This document shows, in pieces, positions 1 to 4,927 of a DNA stretch of 6,717 nucleotides. Location of the stretch: positions 1 through 6,717 of the forward strand of contig JACQTH010000477.1 in NCBI GenBank assembly GCA_016210935.1, written 5' to 3'. The notes under the pieces were generated by a model. That model did not search any database. It was not told the DNA's origin and was given only the letters and a program-made list of their open reading frames with translations. Origin of the DNA: Acidobacteriota bacterium. GTDB taxonomy: Bacteria; Acidobacteriota; Vicinamibacteria; Vicinamibacterales; JACQTH01. How positions within the stretch are numbered: the stretch's first letter is position 1; every line of letters starts with the position of its first letter. The position numbers and the translations under genes were made by a program.

Positions 1-42
1 CTTGTACTTTGCAATAAGTGATTGTCGTTCCTGCTCGCTCAT
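1..42 (-). CDS. 5' end of a protein gene cut by the left window edge
   Basis: Fourteen codons are visible on the minus strand, starting at ATG 42-40 and reading MSEQERQSLIAKYK before the sequence ends. The start is well supported: a perfect GGAGGT lies four bases upstream (47-52 on the plus strand, read in reverse). Too little is present to identify the product. An N-terminus of this kind (a short acidic lead, then a helix with a Leu-Ile-x-x-Tyr pattern) would fit the first helix of a DinB-like four-helix protein, but that is only a guess. The gene points the same way as the LOG-family gene at 175-1071 and is separated from it by an inverted repeat array. Confidence 0.6.
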   Translation of the reverse strand, partial: MSEQERQSLIAKYK

Positions 43-44
43 AA

Positions 45-52
45 GTACCTCC
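45..52 (-). promoter_or_regulatory. Strong Shine-Dalgarno site of the left-edge gene
   Basis: The minus strand reads GGAGGT, then four bases, then ATG. It is the only strong Shine-Dalgarno sequence upstream of any start codon in this window, and it fixes the start of the partial gene. Confidence 0.75.
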
Positions 53-58
53 GTCTAG

Positions 59-205
59 TTGGCAGTGGGCAGTAGGCAGTGGGCAGTTGAAAACGCGGCC
101 ACGCGGTCGGTCGGATCCGTCTGGCGCATTCTGATCGATCTCAACTGGATACCGCCCGCGGCGCACTGCCCACTTCACCCTGCACACCGCCCACTGCCCA
201 CCGCC
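59..205. repeat. Inverted pair of short tandem arrays, word GGCAGTG
   Basis: The left arm (61-88) is four exact 7-nt units: GGCAGTG, GGCAGTA, GGCAGTG and GGCAGTT. The right arm (about 161-205) carries the reverse complement word in less regular form. AGTGGGCAGT at 64-73 and 78-87 pairs perfectly with ACTGCCCACT at 165-174, and GGCAGTGGGC at 61-70 pairs with GCCCACTGCC at 189-198. The core of about 70 bases between the arms is not repetitive. The structure fills the gap between the LOG gene and the next minus-strand gene. Its right arm overlaps the last codons and the stop codon of LOG. A transcript could fold into a long hairpin here. Whether it terminates transcription is unknown, and there is no clear U-tract. 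Confidence 0.85.
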
Positions 206-1071
206 CCCTCACTCCTGGTCGTCGCAATCCCCGGCGCCTGCTCCTCCTGCTTCGTCGTCGGCGTCAGGTGATACCGTACCAGGTGTTCGCGGAGGTGTTC
301 AAACGCCTCCTCGACCGTATCGCAGTACCGCATCAGGCCGAGATCCTTGGGATCGACCGCGCCCCACTCGGCCAGGGGTTCCAGGTGAAACACCTGATCC
401 CAGTACTCGCGGCCGTACAACACGACGCCAATCTCCTTCGCCAGCTTCTTCGTCTGCGCGAGCGTGAGGATTTCGAACAGCTCGTCCAGCGTGCCGAACC
501 CGCCGGGAAAGATCACCAGCGCCTTGGCGAGATACGCGAACCAGAACTTGCGCATGAAGAAGTAGTGAAACTCGAACTGCAGGTTGTCGGTGACGTACCG
601 GTTCGCGCCCTGCTCGAAGGGCAGCTGGATGTTCAGGCCGATGCTCTTGCCGCCGGCCTCCTGCGCACCGCGGTTTGCCGCCTCCATGATGCCGGGCCCG
701 CCGCCGGAGCAGACGACGAAGCGGTGGTGCGGGAAGTTCAAGGTGGCGCTCCACGCGGTGAGCTCGCGCGCGAGGGCTCGTGCGTCCTCGTAATAGCGCG
801 ACCATTCCAGCGCCTTGCGGCTCCGCGTGACGAGCTGCTCGTAATCATCCGGGGCGGATTCGCCGAACCGGCTCGTCAGGCGCGCCATCGCGCGCTCCGC
901 ATACTCGCGGCTGTGAATGCGGGCCGACCCGAAGAAGACGACCGTGTCCTGGATGTTCTGCTCGCGAAAGCGGCGCAGCGGTTCGAAGTACTCGGCGAGG
1001 ATCCGGATCGGCCGGCCGTCCTCGCTGTCCAGAAACTCGCGATCGAGATACGCGAGCGGCTGTCGATGCAT
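175..1071 (-). CDS. LOG-family (TIGR00730-type) nucleotide 5'-monophosphate phosphoribohydrolase
   Basis: This 298-residue cytosolic Rossmann-fold protein belongs to the LOG family, whose characterised members cleave the ribose-5-phosphate group from nucleotides such as AMP or cytokinin nucleotides. Family hallmarks are visible: VVFFGSAR at residues 44-51 (first strand and nucleotide loop), the glycine loop GGGPGIMEA at 123-131, MRK at 173-175, and the signature PGGFGTLDE at 189-197 with the catalytic-type Glu197. It is longer than the roughly 190-residue plant-like LOGs, having an N-terminal extension and a helical insert at about 70-112, so it resembles the long bacterial LOG type. Older annotations call such proteins lysine decarboxylases, which the motifs do not support. 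The start at ATG 1071 is the first Met before the conserved region; no clear Shine-Dalgarno precedes it. Residues 290-298 (AVGSGRCAG) are encoded by the adjacent repeat array, so the native C-terminus may have been replaced. The true substrate cannot be told from sequence. Confidence 0.93.
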   Translation of the reverse strand: MHRQPLAYLDREFLDSEDGRPIRILAEYFEPLRRFREQNIQDTVVFFGSARIHSREYAERAMARLTSRFGESAPDDYEQLVTRSRKALEWSRYYEDARALARELTAWSATLNFPHHRFVVCSGGGPGIMEAANRGAQEAGGKSIGLNIQLPFEQGANRYVTDNLQFEFHYFFMRKFWFAYLAKALVIFPGGFGTLDELFEILTLAQTKKLAKEIGVVLYGREYWDQVFHLEPLAEWGAVDPKDLGLMRYCDTVEEAFEHLREHLVRYHLTPTTKQEEQAPGIATTRSEGAVGSGRCAG

Positions 1072-1162
1072 AGGGATCTGACTTTACCACCGAGCGCGCG
1101 ACCTGTTACGCTCCCTGCGCTGCAGGGGCGGTCGCGAACCGCTCCTGCACGCCCCCATCTGC
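1072..1162. promoter_or_regulatory. Divergent intergenic region with two small inverted repeats
   Basis: This 91 bp gap separates the minus-strand LOG gene from the plus-strand permease and must hold the promoters for both. Two perfect inverted repeats lie side by side: CCCTGC-GCT-GCAGGG (1113-1127), then GCGGT-CGCGA-ACCGC (1128-1142). Dyads of this kind could be operator half-sites or leader hairpins for the permease. A very weak plus-strand promoter reading is TTTACC (1083-1088) with TACGCT (1107-1112). No convincing -10 is seen for either direction, and no Shine-Dalgarno precedes the permease ATG. Confidence 0.4.
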
Positions 1163-2593
1163 ATGAACGCAGCCCCGTCCCGCGACGATCGGTTCATCAA
1201 GGCGCTCGGCCTCTGGGACGTCGTCGGGATGAGCGTCGTCGGGATCGTGGGCCTGCGCTGGATCGCGCGGGGAGCCCGCATCGGCGCGCCGTCCATAATG
1301 TTGTGGCTCCTCGCGGGCCTCGCCTTTTTTCTCCCGCTCGCGGCGGCTGTGATCCATCTGTCGAGCCGCTATCCCGATCAGGGCGGCCTCTACGCCTGGG
1401 CGCGCCGCGCCTTCGGGCCATTGCACGGCTTCCTCTGTGCGTGGTGCCTGTGGGTTAACAACCTGTTCTATTTCCCGTCGCTCCTGCTGTTCGCTGCCGC
1501 CAACGCCTTGCTGGTCTTCGGCGATCGGTTCGAACACCTCACGGAGGACCGATGGTATTCGACCGTATTCGTTCTGACAGCTCTGTGGATGTGTGTCGGG
1601 TTGAACGTCGTCGGCCTGACGGCCGGCAAATGGCTGCAGAATCTGGGCGGCATCGCGACGTGGATTCCCGCGGCGATGCTGATCGGGTTTGGCGCCGCCG
1701 CGTTTGCGACGTTCGGCAGCGCCACATCGTTTGCGCCTGCTGCGCTCGTGCCACAGGATGACATCCTGACAACCGTGAGCCTCTGGTCTGCGATGTGCTT
1801 CGCCTTTGGGGGCTTCGAGCTCTCCTCCTTCGTCGGCCAGGAAGTGCGGGAGCCTCGACGGACGATTCCACGGGGCGTTCTGATTTCCGGCGCCATCGTG
1901 GTCAGCATCTATGTCCTCGGATCGACGTCCGTGCTCGTCGCGGTCCCGGCCTCCGCGCTCCAGGAACGCAGCGGCATCGTCGATGCCATCGCCCTCGTGT
2001 CGGAACGGATCGGGCTCGCGGGAATGGGCGCGTTGATCGGCGCGCTGCTGGCGATCGGATCGTTTGCCGGGACCAGCTCCTGGTTCGCCGGCAGCGGGCG
2101 GGTGCAGTTTGCCGCGGGGGAAGATCGTGTCCTTCCCGCCTCCTTCGGCCGTCTCCATCCCAAGTTTCGGACGCCGCACGTCGCGCTCCTCGTTCAGGGG
2201 CTGATCTCGTCGATCATCTTTCTGGCAAGCGTGTTCCTCACGATTACGGGATCGCGGACCACCGTGCAGGAGGCCTATGACATCCTGGTGAATCTGACGA
2301 TCCTGATCTACTTCGTTCCGTACCTGTACTTGTTCGTCGCGTTGATTCGGCTGCAACGCCTGGAACCAGAGCCGGCGCGAAGCGACGCGATGAGCATCCC
2401 AGGGGGCCGCACCGGGTTGTGGAGCGTCGCCGGTGTCGGCTTCACCGCCACCGCGATCTCGCTGGCGCTCGTCTTCATTCCGCCGGCCGGGACCACGAAT
2501 GTCCCGAACTACGAGGCCAACCTCGTCGGCCAGGCCCTCATCGTGCTCCTCGTGGGGCTCGGCCTTTTCTGGAACGCCCGCCGACGCCGCTAG
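1163..2593 (+). CDS. APC-superfamily amino acid permease, 12 predicted membrane helices
   Basis: This 476-residue integral inner-membrane protein has the profile of an amino acid/polyamine/organocation transporter. Twelve hydrophobic segments can be placed at about 15-34, 42-66, 87-118, 132-153, 161-184, 205-224, 237-261, 287-308, 339-361, 373-395, 418-440 and 453-470. Two family hallmarks are clear: the YPDQGGLYAWARRAFG stretch (70-85) between helices 2 and 3, and FGGFELSSFVGQEVREP (215-231) plus RRTIPRG at the end of helix 6, where APC transporters have a conserved F-G-x-E and a P-R-x-I-P-R loop. The helix 1 substrate loop reads GIVGLRWI (27-34). Hydrophobic permeases of this sort exchange or import amino acids, often with proton coupling; glutamate/GABA-type antiporters are the nearest style, but the substrate cannot be assigned. 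ATG 1163 sits just before helix 1 and gives a normal short cytoplasmic N-terminus. The next gene follows after 46 bp. Confidence 0.92.
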   Translation: MNAAPSRDDRFIKALGLWDVVGMSVVGIVGLRWIARGARIGAPSIMLWLLAGLAFFLPLAAAVIHLSSRYPDQGGLYAWARRAFGPLHGFLCAWCLWVNNLFYFPSLLLFAAANALLVFGDRFEHLTEDRWYSTVFVLTALWMCVGLNVVGLTAGKWLQNLGGIATWIPAAMLIGFGAAAFATFGSATSFAPAALVPQDDILTTVSLWSAMCFAFGGFELSSFVGQEVREPRRTIPRGVLISGAIVVSIYVLGSTSVLVAVPASALQERSGIVDAIALVSERIGLAGMGALIGALLAIGSFAGTSSWFAGSGRVQFAAGEDRVLPASFGRLHPKFRTPHVALLVQGLISSIIFLASVFLTITGSRTTVQEAYDILVNLTILIYFVPYLYLFVALIRLQRLEPEPARSDAMSIPGGRTGLWSVAGVGFTATAISLALVFIPPAGTTNVPNYEANLVGQALIVLLVGLGLFWNARRRR

Positions 2594-2608
2594 CCGTGCT
2601 GGCACGGC
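2593..2608 (+). repeat. Perfect 7-bp hairpin at the permease stop codon
   Basis: GCCGTGC-TG-GCACGGC begins on the last base of the permease TAG stop codon. The stem is GC-rich, with either 7 bp and a 2-nt loop or 6 bp and a 4-nt loop. No T-run follows, so it is not a standard intrinsic terminator. It may protect the permease mRNA 3' end or partly attenuate read-through into the 428-residue gene. Confidence 0.5.
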
Positions 2609-2639
2609 CAGAATGTGTACAAAATGAGCTTCGCGAAAG

Positions 2640-3926
2640 ATGGCTTCCAGATCGAAAAGCGGCTCCACCACGAAGGAGATCACGGTTGCCGGTGCCTGCG
2701 ACCTGCTGGAAACGGCGCTCAAAGGCCCACTGCGTGACGAGCTCCTGGCGGCGGTCGCGGATTCGAAGGATTTCGGCCAGGCCCTGACCCGGCTCCGCCC
2801 TCCGATGCGTTCGCATGTCTGGAACGTTGGTTCCAGACAGCTCAGGCTGCAGCCCGTCGTCGCGAAGTACGACAGTCATGCCCGGCGACAGGGGTTCCAC
2901 GTGCTGCACGACTGGGACGGAACGCTCGACCAGGTGAACGAAGACCCGATCGCCGTCGACGTCCTGAACTACCTCATCGAGCAACGTGGTCCTGAGCCGA
3001 TCGATCGAACATCTCTTGCTATTCTTGTTGACTACTACTTTCTGTACATCCTGGCGCTGCTCTCCCTGAAGGTCTGGGAGGACGGCGACGCTGACGAGAA
3101 CCTGGATCGGCTGGACACGCTCGTCCGCTATCTGCAGGGACCGGATGGAAGCGGCCATCGGTTCGTCGACAACGCCGAGACCCTCATCCTGATCGCGACG
3201 TCACACTACGAGCCTCACGAGCAAGGCTACGACGCCTTGCTCCAGCGCGTGCAGACGCTGAACCGATCTCATCAGAAACGGGTTGCGCTCAGCCACGCAC
3301 AGGCGATGGGCGGACACCTTCGATTCGGATTCGAAGCGACGTATGGCCGTGATCTCGGCTACATGCGCGCCGACAACGTCGTCGACTACCCGTGGCTTTG
3401 TTACGCGCTGGCGACATTGATGCGCGAATACTCGCAGCCGCACGATGACGACGACCGGGTGGTCGAGGGGCTTTTGAACGGGCTCACGCCCGACGCCACG
3501 GCGTTCGCCGGCGATCACCCGCCGGCCTCGCTCGCGCCGTGCGCCGACCTTCGATCCGATTTCCGCGACCGATTCCATCACCACCGGCAGGAATTGCTCG
3601 ACAAGTTCGAGGCCCATCGCCCATCGAGCCGGACCTATTCGCCGATTTCCTTCTTCTTCAATTTTTCCTACAACGTTCTCAAGGGGATGGTAGTCGACGC
3701 GCTGATCTGGGGCGAGGCGCGCACGTTGACGCTGAACGACATGATGACGGCCTTTCCGCGCGACGAGGCGCTGGCGACATCAAAGACGACGGTGGCGAGC
3801 ACGCTGATGGGCTACGCGCGCGTGCACCCGGAGCGGATCCGCGGCCGGCTGATGCCGGTCATCGTCTACGACCCGCAGACGGGGCGGCAGGCGTTTTCGC
3901 TGACGATGAAGAGGATAAGGGGATAG
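2640..3926 (+). CDS. Conserved-looking hypothetical protein of 428 residues
   Basis: I do not recognise the family. It is a long intact frame with the codon usage of its neighbours and a protein-like composition. The protein is probably soluble and mostly helical. A lysine/serine-rich N-terminus (1-12) is followed by helical stretches, with a hydrophobic helix at about 125-145 that contains Asp131 and Lys144, so it is more likely a buried helix than a membrane span. Other landmarks are HDWDGTLDQVNEDP (90-103), a histidine/tyrosine-rich middle part (SHYEPHEQGY, 188-197), an acidic HDDDD patch (268-272), SPISFFFNFSYN (334-345), and a basic C-terminal tail MKRIRG (423-428). No signal peptide is seen. 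ATG 2640 is the first usable start after the permease; only GAAAG directly abuts it, so initiation may depend on coupling or a leader. The last codons run into a G-rich repeat. Co-transcription with the permease is possible, given the 46 bp gap. Confidence 0.75.
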   Translation: MASRSKSGSTTKEITVAGACDLLETALKGPLRDELLAAVADSKDFGQALTRLRPPMRSHVWNVGSRQLRLQPVVAKYDSHARRQGFHVLHDWDGTLDQVNEDPIAVDVLNYLIEQRGPEPIDRTSLAILVDYYFLYILALLSLKVWEDGDADENLDRLDTLVRYLQGPDGSGHRFVDNAETLILIATSHYEPHEQGYDALLQRVQTLNRSHQKRVALSHAQAMGGHLRFGFEATYGRDLGYMRADNVVDYPWLCYALATLMREYSQPHDDDDRVVEGLLNGLTPDATAFAGDHPPASLAPCADLRSDFRDRFHHHRQELLDKFEAHRPSSRTYSPISFFFNFSYNVLKGMVVDALIWGEARTLTLNDMMTAFPRDEALATSKTTVASTLMGYARVHPERIRGRLMPVIVYDPQTGRQAFSLTMKRIRG

Positions 3927-3966
3927 GGACCAGGTACGAGGGAGCAGGGGCAAGGGACAGGGAAAG
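3911..3966 (+). repeat. G-rich tandem block with a G-quadruplex motif over the stop codon of the 428-residue gene
   Basis: This 56-base block is about 84% purine and contains six runs of three or more G, at 3919-3922, 3926-3928, 3940-3942, 3947-3950, 3954-3956 and 3960-3962. The last four are separated by only 4, 3 and 3 bases, which meets the canonical four-run G-quadruplex rule. Its degenerate word is about AGGGACA or AGGGGCA. The TAG stop codon (3924-3926) lies inside the block. The G-rich strand is the coding strand, so the transcript could form the structure too. No matching C-rich arm is present, unlike the other arrays. Confidence 0.65.
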
Positions 3967-3988
3967 TGCGCGCATCGTCCTCACAGCT

Positions 3989-3994
3989 TACAAT
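3989..3994 (+). promoter_or_regulatory. Possible -10 element upstream of the methyltransferase operon
   Basis: TACAAT matches the TATAAT consensus at five of six positions and lies in the only AT-leaning stretch of the gap. No credible -35 is seen about 17 bases upstream. Transcription from it would start near 4001, inside the left arm of the following inverted array, and would transcribe the whole hairpin as a 5' leader of the operon. Confidence 0.25.
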
Positions 3995-3995
3995 C

Positions 3996-4090
3996 TAGAG
4001 TGCCTAGAGGGTGCCTGAGGTGCGAAACGCGACTCGTACATCCCTGGCACTCCAGGCACTTTAGGCACCGCAGGCACTTCAGGCACTCTA
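3996..4090. repeat. Inverted pair of short tandem arrays, word GGCACTNNA
   Basis: The right arm (4046-4090) is five exact 9-nt units: GGCACTCCA, GGCACTTTA, GGCACCGCA, GGCACTTCA and GGCACTCTA. The left arm (3996-4024) carries about three units of the complement (TAGAGTGCC, then an 11-nt unit, then TGAGGTGCG). The outer ends TAGAGTGCCT (3996-4005) and AGGCACTCTA (4081-4090) pair perfectly, and the next 13 positions pair with one mismatch. The array ends only 7 bases before the GTG start of the methyltransferase, occupying the place of a ribosome binding site, so a folded leader could affect initiation there. Confidence 0.85.
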
Positions 4091-4097
4091 CTGTTCC

Positions 4098-4751
4098 GTG
4101 AGCCAAATCCTCCCTGATCCCATCGAAGCTTATCTCGCGGGTCTCAGCCGCTCACCGGATGAGGCGCTGCAGGCCGTCGCGCGACAGGGCGAGGCGCTGG
4201 GCCTGCCGATCGTCTCGCGGGAGGCCGGAGAGTTCTTACACCTGCTGGTGGCGGCCGCGCGCGCGCGCCGCATTCTCGAGATCGGCACCGCCGTCGGCTA
4301 CTCGACGCTGTGGATGGCCCGTGCGCTCCCGGCCGGCGGCATGATCATCAGTATGGAGCTGGAGCCCGACCGCGCCGCCGCGGCCCGCCAGAACTTCGCG
4401 GATGCCGGCGTCGGCGATCGCATCAGCGTCATGGTGGGAGACGCGTCCCGGTTGATGGCGAAAGTGAGCGGCCCGTTCGACCTGGTGTTTCAGGATGGTG
4501 ACAAGCAACAATATGACGCCCTCCTCGATCCGCTCGCGGATCGTCTTCGGCCCGGCGGACTGCTCGTGACCGATAACGTGCTGTGGAACGGCGAAGTCGT
4601 CCCCGGCTACGCCACGACGTTTTCACGAAACCACGCTGACACCGTCGCGCTGCGCCGGTACAACCAGCGACTCGCGGCGGATCCGCGCTTCACGACGGTG
4701 TTCGTCCCCGTTGGCGACGGCATGGCGATCGCGCTGAAACAGACGCCATGA
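4098..4751 (+). CDS. Class I SAM-dependent O-methyltransferase (COMT / Methyltransf_3 type)
   Basis: This 217-residue cytosolic enzyme transfers a methyl group from S-adenosylmethionine to a hydroxyl, in this family usually on catechol-like or caffeoyl-type acceptors with a divalent metal. The SAM-binding glycine loop is EIGTAVGYST (61-70), followed by the acidic ribose-binding Glu87 in SMELEP and by GDAS (114-117). The metal and catalytic set is complete: DGDK (Asp133, Lys136) and DN (Asp159, Asn160) in TDNVLWNGEV, with the Asp-to-Lys spacing of three seen in COMT. The C-terminal ending VFVPVGDGMAIALK is also typical. Length matches the family. GTG 4098 is the first start codon after an in-frame TAG at 4062-4064 and gives the expected N-terminal helix. 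No Shine-Dalgarno is present. Its TGA overlaps the ATG of the next small gene (ATGA), so it heads a coupled three-gene operon. The acceptor is not predictable. Confidence 0.95.
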   Translation: MSQILPDPIEAYLAGLSRSPDEALQAVARQGEALGLPIVSREAGEFLHLLVAAARARRILEIGTAVGYSTLWMARALPAGGMIISMELEPDRAAAARQNFADAGVGDRISVMVGDASRLMAKVSGPFDLVFQDGDKQQYDALLDPLADRLRPGGLLVTDNVLWNGEVVPGYATTFSRNHADTVALRRYNQRLAADPRFTTVFVPVGDGMAIALKQTP

Positions 4752-4927
4752 CGCTCCAGGAATGGCTGCGCGTCGCGCATGCGGACGCCCAGCGACGCGG
4801 TCTCCCCGATCTCAAGCCGCTTCTCGAAGCGCTGGCCCAGGCGACCGCCGCGCTGCGTGAGGCCGAATTCGAGCGCGAAGACGACGACGCCGGCGGCGTC
4901 ACGACCTCCGGCGATCCGCATGACTGA
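4748..4927 (+). CDS. Small 59-residue protein between methyltransferase and amidase, possible GatC/AtzG-like partner
   Basis: An ATG overlapping the methyltransferase stop by 4 bp opens a 59-codon frame that ends 8 bp inside the amidase gene. Both overlaps are classic signs of translational coupling, which makes this short frame credible. The predicted protein is two amphipathic helices (LQEWLRVAHADAQRR at 3-17, and PDLKPLLEALAQATAALREA at 20-39) with a short Gly-Leu-Pro turn between them, then an acidic, glycine-rich, disordered tail (EREDDDAGG, 42-50). Amidase-signature enzymes such as GatA and AtzE have small helical partners (GatC, AtzG) encoded directly upstream, and the size and position here match that pattern. 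Sequence similarity to those families is not evident by eye, so the role is inferred from context only. It could instead be a leader-type or unrelated small protein. Confidence 0.6.
   Translation: MTLQEWLRVAHADAQRRGLPDLKPLLEALAQATAALREAEFEREDDDAGGVTTSGDPHD

Noticed and set aside
175..1071. Lysine decarboxylase
   Set aside because: This is a legacy annotation of the PGGxGT family. There is no PLP-binding decarboxylase feature, and the motifs are those of LOG phosphoribohydrolases.
268..1458. Plus-strand open frame (396 codons) opposite the LOG gene and into the permease
   Set aside because: It overlaps two well-supported genes and has no recognisable motif, and its composition is that of an antisense shadow.
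2593..2623. Intrinsic terminator after the permease
   Set aside because: The 7-bp stem is perfect but has no following T-run, only CAGAATGTGTAC, so it is recorded as a hairpin rather than a terminator.
1106..2722. Very long minus-strand open frame (538 codons) opposite the permease
   Set aside because: It is antisense to a clear 12-helix permease. The translation is Arg/Glu/Asp/Gly-rich low-complexity sequence without a domain, as expected for the complement of GC-rich, hydrophobic-codon DNA.
2904..2951. HAD-phosphatase motif I (DxDGT) in the 428-residue protein
   Set aside because: DWDGTL fits the short motif, but the preceding strand ends in His instead of a hydrophobic run, and motifs II to IV (Thr/Ser, Lys, paired Asp) are not found in order. 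The rest of the protein does not look like a HAD fold.
4779..4919. Longer amidase start at ATG 4779
   Set aside because: The extra 47 residues are Arg/Pro/Ser-rich and do not resemble the family's N-terminus. The triad positions from ATG 4920 match GatA numbering closely, and the small gene occupies this region.
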